Shown here: in pieces, positions 53,920 through 62,484 of the stretch
How the letters are laid out: each line of letters opens with the position of its first letter
Position numbering within the stretch: position 1 is the first letter of the stretch
Origin: Heyndrickxia shackletonii
GTDB lineage: Bacteria; Bacillota; Bacilli; Bacillales; Bacillaceae_C
DNA length: 64,000 nucleotides
Assembly: GCF_001420715.1 (NCBI RefSeq)
Contig: NZ_LJJC01000004.1
Span: forward strand, 587,734-651,733
Direction: 5' to 3'
Notes under the pieces: model-generated
Seen by the model: only the letters and a program-made list of their open reading frames with translations
What the model was told of the DNA's origin: nothing
Database searches by the model: none
Translations under genes and position numbers: made by a program

Positions 53920-54441
53920 ATGTTTTTTCTCCAAATGTCAGGCTTTCCAGGATCAGGGAAGTCGACACTTGCGAGACAAATCGGTAAAAGAACAGGTGCT
54001 GTTGTGATCGATCATGATATTGTAAAATCAGCTTTTCTAGAATCCCTAGACGAAAAGCAGGTAGATGCCAAAACTACAGGAAGCATTTCATATGATATTG
54101 AATGGGCACTAATCGATTTCCATTTGTCGCAAGGACATAGTGTTATTTTTGATAGCCCTTGCTTCTATGAAGAAATGCTGGAAAAGGGTCAGGGCATTTC
54201 CAAAAAACATCAAGCTGATTATAAATATATAGAATGTTATCTGGAGGATTTCATAGAAATAAATAGAAGGTTAAAAACTCGAGAGCGTTTGATCAGCCAG
54301 ATTCAGGGTATTGAATCAGAAGAAATGTTTCGAAAATCGATTCAAAATAGTAAGCGACCGTACGGGCCGGAATTTTTAAAGGTGGATACATCCAAACCCA
54401 TTCAGGATTTACTTGAGGATGCCATGAACTATCTTCAGTAA
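53920..54441 (+). CDS. P-loop kinase/AAA-family ATPase
   Basis: 173 residues. The Walker A GFPGSGKST is followed by VIDHDIVKSAF (DHD, a substrate-binding acid typical of small-molecule kinases and zeta-toxin-like proteins), FDSPCFY and a lid region RRLKTRERLISQIQ. It ends 28 bases before the PTS promoter region and is the last gene of the operon. Candidate roles include nucleoside, gluconate-like or antibiotic kinase; the substrate cannot be told. Confidence 0.85.
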   Translation: MFFLQMSGFPGSGKSTLARQIGKRTGAVVIDHDIVKSAFLESLDEKQVDAKTTGSISYDIEWALIDFHLSQGHSVIFDSPCFYEEMLEKGQGISKKHQADYKYIECYLEDFIEINRRLKTRERLISQIQGIESEEMFRKSIQNSKRPYGPEFLKVDTSKPIQDLLEDAMNYLQ

Positions 54442-54469
54442 AAATAATCGGAAAAATTCAAATAAAAAA

Positions 54470-54513
54470 TGTTACCGCTTCCACTTGAATCCCGAAAAAA
54501 ATCATGATAATAT
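54470..54513 (+). promoter_or_regulatory. cre-like box and sigma-A promoter of the PTS operon
   Basis: TGTTACCGCTTCCA at 54470-54483 matches the CcpA consensus TGWAANCGNTNWCA at 12 of 14 positions. TTGAAT at 54485-54490 and TAATAT at 54508-54513 are 17 bases apart. The box abuts the -35 element, which would allow CcpA-HPr control. Confidence 0.55.
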
Positions 54514-54542
54514 GTACCTAATACTTTAATAATGCATCACAT

Positions 54543-54621
54543 GTTACTGATACGATCAGGCATGGTGGTAATTGGAAGGTCCAAATAGTGTCCCCTTCTT
54601 TAATACCGCCATGCCTTTTTT
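54543..54621 (+). promoter_or_regulatory. ribonucleic antiterminator (RAT) overlapping a terminator
   Basis: GTTACTGATACGATCAGGCA (54543 onward) looks like a BglG-family RAT stem-loop. It overlaps the terminator, whose arms AGGCATGGTGGTA (54558-54570) and TACCGCCATGCCT (54604-54616) pair with one mismatch and are followed by six T. Binding of the antiterminator protein encoded at 55183 would block the terminator and allow the operon to be read. Structure was judged by eye. Confidence 0.75.
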
Positions 54622-54654
54622 GATGTCAAAAATGTAAAAGAGGAGTCCTTTAAC

Positions 54655-55143
54655 ATGTTTAAAAATCTTTTCAAAAAAACACCACTAGAGATATATGCAC
54701 CTGTGAACGGTCGAGTTATTCCGATTGAAGAGGTTCCGGATCCTGTTTTTAGCCAAAAAATGATGGGGGAAGGGATCGCTATTATGCCTTCGAACGGCGG
54801 GATTCATTCCCCAGTTGAGGGGACGATTATCCAAGTTGCTCCGACAAAGCATGCAGTAGGCATTCTTGCGAAGGATGGAACGGAGATTCTCATCCATATT
54901 GGATTGGAAACAGTCGCATTGGAGGGAGAAGGCTTTACCGTTCGAGTAAATGAAGGGGATCGTGTCTCCATGGGTCAGCTTTTAATCGAGGTCGATTGGG
55001 AATACATTGGTACTCATGCAAGCAGTACAGTAACACCAATGGTGATAACAAACAGCCATGATGGAAATAAACAGTATACGTTCACGGAGGAAAAAGAAGG
55101 CATTCAAGGTCAGACCGTTATGATAACTGCATCCGGAAAATGA
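54655..55143 (+). CDS. PTS sugar transporter EIIA, glucose family
   Basis: 162 residues of the EIIA-Glc fold. His66 (TKHAVGI) and His81 (ILIHIGLETV) match the paired active-site histidines of EIIA-Glc, the latter being phosphorylated by HPr. It passes phosphate to the EIIB domain of the partner at 56395, which lacks its own EIIA. AGAGGAG precedes the ATG. It is the first gene after the RAT/terminator and so comes under antitermination control. Confidence 0.93.
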   Translation: MFKNLFKKTPLEIYAPVNGRVIPIEEVPDPVFSQKMMGEGIAIMPSNGGIHSPVEGTIIQVAPTKHAVGILAKDGTEILIHIGLETVALEGEGFTVRVNEGDRVSMGQLLIEVDWEYIGTHASSTVTPMVITNSHDGNKQYTFTEEKEGIQGQTVMITASGK

Positions 55144-55182
55144 TACACTGTATAAATAGTGAATACAAGGAGATGAATTCGG

Positions 55183-56010
55183 ATGAAAATAACGAGGATC
55201 CTGAATAATAATGCTGTCATTGTGAATGACGGTATGCAGGAGAAAATTGCTGTTGGGGCGGGAATTGCCTTTGGCAAAAAGAGAAATGATATCGTCAATG
55301 CCGGGAAAGTAGAAAAGCTTTTTGTCATGAAGGAAAACGAAAAGCTCCAGCAGCTCCTTAGCCGAATTCCAGAAGAGCATTTCATCATCTCAGAAAAAAT
55401 TATTTCTTATGCAGAAGAATACTTGGGAACCAAGCTGAACGAACATATTCATATTGCGCTCACAGACCATCTTTCCTATGCACTTGAGCGGGAATCGCAA
55501 GGCATTCAATTAAAGAACAAGCTATTGCACGAAATTAGAATCTTGTACAAAAGGGAATTTGAAATCGGTCTGTGGGCTGTAAACTATATTGAAAAAACAT
55601 GTCATATTCGAATGCCGGAGGATGAAGCGGGATATATTGCTCTCCATATTCATACGATGAAACTTCAAGGCGGAGATATGCGTCAAACGGTGATTCAAAC
55701 AACCATCATCCGAGAAATCGTCGAAACCATTATGGGTTTTCTTCATATCCAAGTGAGGGAAGACGATATATCCTATCATCGGCTTATTACTCATTTAAGA
55801 TTTGCTTTAACTAGAATGAATCACGATGAAACCCACACAATGGACGAGGAAATGCTTGATATGATCAAGAAAAAGTTCCCACTTTCCTATCAATGTGCAC
55901 GGAAGGTAGCGAAGGAATTGGATGCTAATCACGATTTGATGCTACCGAAACATGAAATGGGATATATCACTCTTCACATTGAACGATTGAGAAAACAGTG
56001 GATTGAATAA
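55183..56010 (+). CDS. BglG-family transcription antiterminator (GlcT/LicT type)
   Basis: 275 residues. The N-terminal RNA-binding CAT domain (about 1-57: KITRILNNNAVIVNDGMQEKIAVGAGI) is followed by two PRD domains (about 70-165 and 175-270) with phosphorylatable histidines such as HIHIALTDHLSYA, ALHIHTM and NHDETHTM. HPr and the EII protein phosphorylate these to set activity. It lies between the EIIA gene and the EIICB gene and would bind the RAT at 54543. GAGATG-type site upstream of ATG. Confidence 0.92.
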   Translation: MKITRILNNNAVIVNDGMQEKIAVGAGIAFGKKRNDIVNAGKVEKLFVMKENEKLQQLLSRIPEEHFIISEKIISYAEEYLGTKLNEHIHIALTDHLSYALERESQGIQLKNKLLHEIRILYKREFEIGLWAVNYIEKTCHIRMPEDEAGYIALHIHTMKLQGGDMRQTVIQTTIIREIVETIMGFLHIQVREDDISYHRLITHLRFALTRMNHDETHTMDEEMLDMIKKKFPLSYQCARKVAKELDANHDLMLPKHEMGYITLHIERLRKQWIE

Positions 56011-56394
56011 GCTCTTTTCTTAAACAATATTGTTTTTATAGATAAAGAAAAGATGCACCGAAGATAAGTTTCCATTAGGATTTATAACAGTTTACGAAAT
56101 AAGAAAACAGTAATTGAATAAGCAAATTGCTTTTTCAATAAAGGCTTTTTCACATGTATGCGAAAACAGCCATAAAAAGCTTGAAGGGAGTGTTGCAGCG
56201 GGATTCGGATAAGAGCCGAATGTAACTAGTGAAATCAGAGGAATTAGAATCGTCTTAGATATTATTTTTCTATTTATCCATACCATAATCACTCTGAATT
56301 CCTTGTACTTATACGGATTATTCTGAACCCCAAAAAATGGAGATTACTAGTTTATCTAAAAAAGAGAATATATTTTTTAGGGGGAAATGAAACC
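56011..56394. other. 384-base gap between antiterminator and EIICB genes
   Basis: A hairpin TTCGGATAAGAGCCGAA (about 56201-56217) and A/T-rich sequence are visible. No second RAT or clear NagR-type operator was found. A minus-strand 66-codon ORF (56092-56292) lacks a ribosome site and is not supported. The EIICB gene probably has its own promoter here, but none matches consensus well. Confidence 0.4.
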
Positions 56395-57861
56395 ATGGTA
56401 ATGAAATATTTACAAAGAATTGGCCGCTCCTTAATGCTGCCAGTAGCAGTTTTACCAGCTGCAGCGATTCTAATGGGTATTGGTTACTGGATTGACCCGA
56501 GTGGTTGGGGTGCTGGAAGCCCTGTAGCGGCTTTCTTGATTAAGGCTGGAAGTTCCATTATCGATCATATTCCAATTTTGTTTGCAGTTGGGGTTGCCTT
56601 AGGAATGGCGAAAGAAAGGGATGGATCTGCAGCAATCAGTGGATTAGTAGCTTTTCTCGTAGCAACTACATTGCTTTCAACAGATGCGGTAGCAATGTTA
56701 AAACATATTGATGCTGGTAAGGTAGATCCTGCCTTTGGAAAAATTGATAATGCATTTATCGGTATTCTTTCCGGCATTGTCGCTTCTGTAATGTACAACC
56801 GTTTTAGTAAGGTAAAATTACCGGATTTCCTAGCGTTCTTTAGTGGAAAACGTTTAGTGCCGATTATGACAGCGGTTGCAATGATTGTTATTTCTGTTGT
56901 TTTGTTCTTCGTATGGCCAGTAATTTATACAGGATTAGTTTCATTTGGAGAAGGAATTAGTAAATTAGGTGCGATAGGTGCCGGCTTATACGGATTCTTC
57001 AATCGCCTATTAATTCCTATTGGCTTACACCATGCTTTAAATGCCGTGTTCTGGTTTGACGTTGCTGGAATCGACGATATTAAAAATTTCTGGGCATCCA
57101 AAGGTACAAAGGGTGTCACAGGTATGTACCAAGCTGGTTTCTTCCCAGTCATGATGTTTGGTTTACCAGCAGCAGCACTTGCAATGTACCATACTGCAAA
57201 AACAAAACACAAAAAACAAGTAGCATCTTTGATGATGGCAGCAGGTTTTGCGTCCTTCTTTACAGGGGTTACTGAACCACTTGAGTTTTCCTTCATGTTC
57301 GTAGCGCCGGTACTTTATGTTGTGCATGCAGTTTTAACAGGTCTTTCTTTAATGATTGCTGCCCTATTCCATTGGACAGCAGGATTTGGATTCAGTGCGG
57401 GATTAGTTGACTTTGTGTTAAGTTTAAAAATTCCGATTGCGAATATGCCATTAATGTTACTTGTACAAGGCTTAGTATTTGCGGTAATTTACTATTTCGT
57501 ATTCCGTTTCATCATTACAAAATTCAACCTTATGACTCCTGGTCGAGGAGAAGAAATGGAAGAAGGCGTAAGCGTAATGGAACAAGAAGTGGCAGCAACA
57601 GCTACGAACAAAGCAAATAGATTCACTGCAATGGCAGAAAAGATTTACGATGGCTTAGGCGGCGATGAAAATGTTGTATCTGTTGATAACTGCGTTACAC
57701 GTCTAAGAGTAGAAGTGAAAGACATGAATAAAGTGGATAAAAATAAGATCAAATCTACAGGCGTTCCGGGAATTAATGTTGTCGGATCAACAAGTATTCA
57801 AGTTATTGTCGGCACAAATGTTCAATTTGTGGCGGATGAAATCCATAGAATTCGCAGCTAA
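56395..57861 (+). CDS. nagP: PTS EIICB, N-acetylglucosamine type (NagP/NagE)
   Basis: 488 residues: EIIC with about ten membrane segments (about 1-385; LMLPVAVLPAAAILMGIGYW, GLHHALNAVFW, FFTGVTEPLEFSF), then an EIIB domain with the phosphocysteine in DNCVTRLR (Cys433). EIIA is encoded separately at 54655. The segment order and the GLHHALN loop favour the GlcNAc subgroup over glucose PtsG, which agrees with nagB-nagR at the left edge. It takes up and phosphorylates GlcNAc. AGGGGG ten bases before ATG; followed by a strong terminator. Confidence 0.9.
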   Translation: MVMKYLQRIGRSLMLPVAVLPAAAILMGIGYWIDPSGWGAGSPVAAFLIKAGSSIIDHIPILFAVGVALGMAKERDGSAAISGLVAFLVATTLLSTDAVAMLKHIDAGKVDPAFGKIDNAFIGILSGIVASVMYNRFSKVKLPDFLAFFSGKRLVPIMTAVAMIVISVVLFFVWPVIYTGLVSFGEGISKLGAIGAGLYGFFNRLLIPIGLHHALNAVFWFDVAGIDDIKNFWASKGTKGVTGMYQAGFFPVMMFGLPAAALAMYHTAKTKHKKQVASLMMAAGFASFFTGVTEPLEFSFMFVAPVLYVVHAVLTGLSLMIAALFHWTAGFGFSAGLVDFVLSLKIPIANMPLMLLVQGLVFAVIYYFVFRFIITKFNLMTPGRGEEMEEGVSVMEQEVAATATNKANRFTAMAEKIYDGLGGDENVVSVDNCVTRLRVEVKDMNKVDKNKIKSTGVPGINVVGSTSIQVIVGTNVQFVADEIHRIRS

Positions 57862-57870
57862 TAATAGATG

Positions 57871-57903
57871 AAACCTACTTTTTTCATAAAGTAGGTTTTT
57901 TTC
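57871..57903 (+). terminator. terminator after the EIICB gene
   Basis: An 11-bp stem (AAACCTACTTT with AAAGTAGGTTT) followed by TTTTTC. Confidence 0.85.
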
Positions 57904-57947
57904 ATGAAAAAGTGAATATTGCACATCCTAAAAATGGAGGTGCACAG

Positions 57948-58433
57948 ATGAAGAGACCGAAGTTCCTTTTATTTTTAATCATGATTCTGCCTTGGTTTAC
58001 ATTACCATTTGTAGGTGAAAAAGCGATAAAAAGATTTCTTCCTGCAGTTATTTTTATAAGTATGGTATCCAAAATAATAGATATCATTGCTGGGAAGCGC
58101 AATTGGTGGAAGTATTATACAACCATTCATCCGCTATTAAAAGGCAGCGCACCACTGGTCTTCGGTCCTTTTTTGGCATCCGCATTTTGGAGTTTAAAAA
58201 ACACTTATGGAAAATTTGTGTCTTATTTGATGAGCAATCTTCTTTTACATATAGCGTTTGCAACAATTGGGATGTGGGTACTGAAACGTTTAAGAATTAC
58301 TTCATTAGATAAAATGAGCCGTGTTCAGCTTGTATTTGTCCTTTTATTTAGAGCATTGCTATTATACGGATTTCAATTTGTGAAGGAAAGTATGGAGAAG
58401 AGAAGGAATAATCAAATGCCTGCTCGAAATTAA
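57948..58433 (+). CDS. membrane protein of unknown function
   Basis: About 161 residues with four to five hydrophobic helices and a basic C-terminus. The ATG at 57948 follows GGAGGTG; the longer frame to 57912 is not supported. I do not recognise a family. It lies 30 bases before the APH-like gene on the same strand. Confidence 0.72.
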   Translation: MKRPKFLLFLIMILPWFTLPFVGEKAIKRFLPAVIFISMVSKIIDIIAGKRNWWKYYTTIHPLLKGSAPLVFGPFLASAFWSLKNTYGKFVSYLMSNLLLHIAFATIGMWVLKRLRITSLDKMSRVQLVFVLLFRALLLYGFQFVKESMEKRRNNQMPARN

Positions 58434-58462
58434 ATGAAGGTTCATTTTGAGGAAAGCAGGTT

Positions 58463-59347
58463 TTGCAGTTGGAATTACAGTTTTTATTCGAAGATCCCAT
58501 CAAAGAAATTCAGGAATTAAGCCCTGGCTACTCGGGCCATGCAAGTGATGTTTGGCTGGTTAAAACGCTCAGCCAGGAATTTGTGGTGCGTGCATCCAGA
58601 TTAAAAGAAGAACCAAACAATGATTTCTGGTGGGGCTGTAAAAATACATTTGGGATAGACCCAAGAAATGTTTTTGCATTGGAAAATGTGAATGATACAT
58701 TAAGCAAAATTAGTTCAATTCCTGTGCCGAAAGTAATGAACAAAGGTAAAACGACAAGAGAGTATGTTGTCGTTGAAAAATTAGATGGCCAGGTTGTTTC
58801 ATCTTTTATTGATCAGCCTTCTTCGGTGCTGGAGAGTCTTGGAGAAGGGTTGGCAAGAATTCATCAACTTAGGGAAGACTTTGCCGGAAATCCTTCTGGA
58901 AGTGTTAGAATATCTTTGGATGACTTTCATCAACACCTAAGCCGATGTGCAGCAGAGCTAGTTTCCAGGTTTCACTCAGATAATGAAAAAATAACAGTTA
59001 TGTTGCCAAAGGTTACGGAAATCATAAGCTCATTGCCACATCCGGAATACTCCACGTTTGTTTTAGTAGACATAGACCCTTCGCAATTTTTAGCAAATGA
59101 AAAGGAGATTACGGGATTAGTGGATACAGAAGCTTATGTGGTAGCACCGAGAGAGCTTGATTTTATCGGATTAGAGTACATATTGGATGAGCAATCTGCC
59201 AAGGATTTTAAAATAGGATATGAAAAAGTTCTGTCCATACCTGATTTGTCAAAGGTTCGGCTTCCTTATCGGTATTTTTATAGATTGTTATCGGTGCAGG
59301 GCGATGTTGATTTGGATGAGTGGTTGGGGTATAAGGTTCTGTTTTAA
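58463..59347 (+). CDS. APH-family kinase-like protein with altered active site
   Basis: 294 residues with the APH fold (N-lobe GYSGHASDVWLVKTLSQEFVVRASR, hinge, then FVLVDIDPSQFL and GLVDTEAYVVAPRELDF). The Brenner motif, normally H-x-D-x4-N, reads VDIDPSQF, lacking His and Asn, so classic phosphotransfer may be lost or changed; the metal-binding Asp in GLVDTEA is kept. TTG start with GGAAAGCAGG. Possibly a binding protein or a kinase with unusual chemistry. Confidence 0.75.
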   Translation: MQLELQFLFEDPIKEIQELSPGYSGHASDVWLVKTLSQEFVVRASRLKEEPNNDFWWGCKNTFGIDPRNVFALENVNDTLSKISSIPVPKVMNKGKTTREYVVVEKLDGQVVSSFIDQPSSVLESLGEGLARIHQLREDFAGNPSGSVRISLDDFHQHLSRCAAELVSRFHSDNEKITVMLPKVTEIISSLPHPEYSTFVLVDIDPSQFLANEKEITGLVDTEAYVVAPRELDFIGLEYILDEQSAKDFKIGYEKVLSIPDLSKVRLPYRYFYRLLSVQGDVDLDEWLGYKVLF

Positions 59348-59362
59348 TATTGCTGCAAAAAG

Positions 59363-59387
59363 ACTCCATGGTTTTTATCATGGAGTT
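59363..59387 (+). terminator. terminator after the APH-like gene
   Basis: ACTCCATG pairs perfectly with CATGGAGT around an 8-base T-rich loop, followed by TTGGTATTTT. Confidence 0.7.
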
Positions 59388-59605
59388 TGGTATTTTATAA
59401 TGGTTTCATCCATTCCCCTTGCCTCCTTTCACTTATTAGAGGCCAGTTGTAATTGGTTTGTTTCAAAAATATGGGGAAATTTTTTAGTATGTAGATTTGT
59501 ATATTCATAAGGATTACTTATGAATAATTATAGTATTTTTGTAATTTTACTTATGAAAATATCGTTTTATAATGAGGGAAAATAGCGCGATTAGAGGTCC
59601 TTTTT

Positions 59606-60781
59606 ATGAAAAATAAAATCACATACTTATTAGGGATTACAATAACAGGCTTTGGGGATGGAATTCAGCAAATCGCATTGATGTGGTATATTTTTCATCT
59701 TACAGGCGAAGCGGCTTCGATTGGGTTGATGATTGCTATCTATTATTTGCCTAGTATGATTCTGACGCCGTTTCTTTCTGTGTATGTGGACCACCGTGAC
59801 TCCAAAAATATTGTGGTTGTGACGGATGGCCTTCGTTTCCTGTTTGTATTTGTCATGGCAGGGCTGATTTTTTTTCACGTGGAATCGGCAGTGTTATTTT
59901 ACGTTCTGCAATTTATCCTTGCCATTTGTTACACCATTTACAAACCAGCATCCCAATCTTTTATAAAAGAGGCATTTGCCGATAAGGATATTCCATTTGT
60001 CATTTCAAAGTCGTCTTCCTTAAGTGAAGCGGCTGGCCTTGCTGGAATGGCTGTTTCCGGTATGTTTTTAGTGAAGTTATCAATTTCTACTAGTTTTTTC
60101 ATTAATTCGTTAACATTTTTAGTGGCAGCAATTTTGTACTTTTTTATTAAGAGGGTTCGTCCAAAACAAAGGAAGACTGCAAAAGTTCGCTACATACCTG
60201 AGCTGATTGCGGGCTGGAATTTTATAAACTATCAGGCTGGAATGAAGTTTTTATTATTCCTATCCATATTAAATAGTATAAGTATCCAAATGACCACGAC
60301 ATTAATGCTCCCTCTTGCCAATCAGTTTCATGGCGGCAGCGGGTTGTATTCTTCTTTTGAAATGGCGTTTTCTATCGGGGGAATTGCCGCCGGGCTTATC
60401 GTTACGTTTTTTCTCAAAAAACTGAAACAAAAAGTGATAGTGGTGACGATGGTGGGCATGATGATATCTGCATTCCTATTATATTTGAATGATTTTAGAA
60501 TAGTAGCGGTGATATGCATCTTCATCTTAGGACTGTTCACGATGTCACACCTAACAATTGTCCAAACGCTTATTCAATTAAACACAACAAAAGAATATAT
60601 TGGCAGAGTCATAGGATTAAGAACGATTCTAGCCTCCTTTGTAAAAATATCATCTGCACTGTTAACAGGTACGCTAATTAGCCATATTGGCATTCAAAAT
60701 ATATTGCTAGCTTTTGTTGTTCTCATTTTAATGAGCTTTTTAACATGGGGGAATATGAAAAGGGTGCAGGTACCTGTTTAA
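59606..60781 (+). CDS. MFS transporter (enterobactin-exporter/MFS_3 type)
   Basis: 391 residues with 12 hydrophobic helices. The opening GITITGFGDGIQQIALMWYIFHLTG and LTPFLSVYVDHRDSKNIVVVTDGLRF (motif A) match the MFS_3 group, which exports siderophores or drugs. Upstream, TATAAT at 59568-59573 is a likely -10 box; no good -35 is seen. No siderophore gene lies nearby, so the cargo is unknown. Confidence 0.9.
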   Translation: MKNKITYLLGITITGFGDGIQQIALMWYIFHLTGEAASIGLMIAIYYLPSMILTPFLSVYVDHRDSKNIVVVTDGLRFLFVFVMAGLIFFHVESAVLFYVLQFILAICYTIYKPASQSFIKEAFADKDIPFVISKSSSLSEAAGLAGMAVSGMFLVKLSISTSFFINSLTFLVAAILYFFIKRVRPKQRKTAKVRYIPELIAGWNFINYQAGMKFLLFLSILNSISIQMTTTLMLPLANQFHGGSGLYSSFEMAFSIGGIAAGLIVTFFLKKLKQKVIVVTMVGMMISAFLLYLNDFRIVAVICIFILGLFTMSHLTIVQTLIQLNTTKEYIGRVIGLRTILASFVKISSALLTGTLISHIGIQNILLAFVVLILMSFLTWGNMKRVQVPV

Positions 60782-60859
60782 ATTACATCCAGTCTGTTCG
60801 ATTTTGTTTAGGACTAAGTGCCTAAATCGGTCTAAATATCAAAATAGGAGAATCAGACC

Positions 60860-61816
60860 TTAATTTTGTTTAAATCTAGTTATACTGTTATTCCTCGCTT
60901 CATTATTGCCTAGTGAGGACTCTTTTTTATGTACGATTTCTTTTCTCCCAGACTCCTGAACAAACACAACTGCTGCAATCACCATTAAAATTCCAATATA
61001 CTGCCACAAATGCAAGGTTTCACTGAACACAAGAAAGCTCATAATCGATGCTACGACTGGTTCGATCGTAGCCATAATAGAAGCTCGGCTTGATTCTATT
61101 TTGGTTAAACCTTTTGTATATAGCAAAAAGGCTAATAATGTGGAAAAAAGGCCGAGGCCGATAATATTCAACCATGCATTTAAGCTTGAAAATAAAGAGG
61201 CTGCAGACCATAATCCACTAAATGGTGTGACGGCAATTGCAGCAAAAATAAACGTATATACCGTGACGGTTATCGTGTTATATTTTCGCAAAGCGTATTT
61301 TCCGAATATGCTGTACAGGGCATAGAAAAGACCAGAGCCAAGACCGAATAATAGGCCATGAAAAGAAATCGATCCATGAAAAGATGGCAGTACACCAATG
61401 ACAAAGGCGCAGCCGATAAAGGTAGCAATTAATGCGATCACCTTGCGTGTTGTAAACCATTCCTTAAAAAGAATTCTTGAAAAAATGGCTACAAAGGCAG
61501 GTGCAGTATATAGCAGAATGACAGAAATGGAGATGGAGGTTACTTCCATGGCGCGGAACAAGCACCAATTAAACAGAACAAAGCTGATAATTCCTGTACC
61601 TATAAAATACTTACTGTCCGAAATGTTGATTTTTAAAAGGTTTCGATCTTTCACCACTATGTACAAAACTAGGGAAATGGATGCGAACAGTGCCCGTATG
61701 GCAACAACCTGTAATGGCGTAAATCCAATGGCATATAGATTGGTAACAAAGATCCCGATGATTCCCCATAAAAAAGCACCCGCCCCAACTAGGAACAGCG
61801 GCAATTTAGGATGCAT
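60860..61816 (-). CDS. EamA/DMT-family transporter
   Basis: 318 residues with ten hydrophobic helices in two EamA halves: GAFLWGIIGIFVTNLYAIGFTPLQVVAIRALFASI and GLFYALYSIFGKYALRKYNTITVT. Such carriers export amino acids or other metabolites. AGGGGGAATG precedes the ATG. It is divergent from the GNAT gene at 61951. The substrate is unknown. Confidence 0.9.
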   Translation of the reverse strand: MHPKLPLFLVGAGAFLWGIIGIFVTNLYAIGFTPLQVVAIRALFASISLVLYIVVKDRNLLKINISDSKYFIGTGIISFVLFNWCLFRAMEVTSISISVILLYTAPAFVAIFSRILFKEWFTTRKVIALIATFIGCAFVIGVLPSFHGSISFHGLLFGLGSGLFYALYSIFGKYALRKYNTITVTVYTFIFAAIAVTPFSGLWSAASLFSSLNAWLNIIGLGLFSTLLAFLLYTKGLTKIESSRASIMATIEPVVASIMSFLVFSETLHLWQYIGILMVIAAVVFVQESGRKEIVHKKESSLGNNEARNNSITRFKQN

Positions 61817-61950
61817 GTTTCATTCCCCCTACATATTGGACTAATTTCATAATAATCAAATTATTGCATATAGAATAGAAACATGCCATAAAAAGAGGAA
61901 TTTCACAATGAAATATGGAAGCTCTAATTATTATGGAAAGGATGGGTGAA

Positions 61951-62442
61951 ATGGAAAAGTATATTAGAAATTTTGAAAAACAAGACATGGATTTTCTATG
62001 GGACATGTTATATGAATCCATGTATGTAGAAGAAGGGAAGCCAGCCCTAAGTAGAGATATATTAAAGGAACCTGCAATTGAAAAATATCTTAAAGATTGG
62101 GGGCGTGATACCGACCGTGCTCTAATTTCCGTGAACGAAAGCAATCAACCACTTGGAGCAATTTGGATTCGTCTTTTTAGTAAGGAGGACGGCGGTTATG
62201 GGTTTATTGATGAGGAGACGCCTGAGTTAGGGATTGCTCTGATACCTGAAGCACGGGGAAAGGGCATAGGTAAAAAATTGATGAGGGAAATGTTCCAGCT
62301 TGCAAAGTCGAGTGGATATAAAGCACTTTCCCTCAGCGTTAATCCTCAGAATGTACCAGCGTTAAACATGTATGAAATGAATGGATTTATCAAAATTGGT
62401 GCAGATGATGGCGGGTCATGGGTGATGAAAAAAGAATTATAG
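61951..62442 (+). CDS. GNAT acetyltransferase
   Basis: About 163 residues. ELGIALIPEARGKGIGKKLMREMFQLA (acetyl-CoA loop R-G-x-G-I-G) and SVNPQNVPALNMYEMNGF are diagnostic. The start at 61951 follows GGGTGA; the longer frames from 61915 lack a good site. The acceptor is unknown. Confidence 0.87.
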   Translation: MEKYIRNFEKQDMDFLWDMLYESMYVEEGKPALSRDILKEPAIEKYLKDWGRDTDRALISVNESNQPLGAIWIRLFSKEDGGYGFIDEETPELGIALIPEARGKGIGKKLMREMFQLAKSSGYKALSLSVNPQNVPALNMYEMNGFIKIGADDGGSWVMKKEL

Positions 62443-62446
62443 TGAA

Positions 62447-62484
62447 GCAATAAAGACATTCTGCAGAAGGAATGTCTTTATTGC
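62447..62484. terminator. bidirectional terminator between GNAT and Rrf2 genes
   Basis: A 15-bp perfect stem (GCAATAAAGACATTC with its complement) around an 8-base loop. The 3' arm covers the stop codon of the Rrf2 gene, an economical overlap. Confidence 0.85.

Noticed and set aside
54558-54621. Simple terminator of the upstream kinase operon
   Set aside because: The RAT-like stem overlaps it and a promoter and cre-like box lie upstream of it, so a regulatory leader terminator is the better reading.
56092-56292. 66-codon minus-strand ORF between the PTS genes
   Set aside because: Lacks a ribosome site and lies inside an operon on the other strand; no family recognised.
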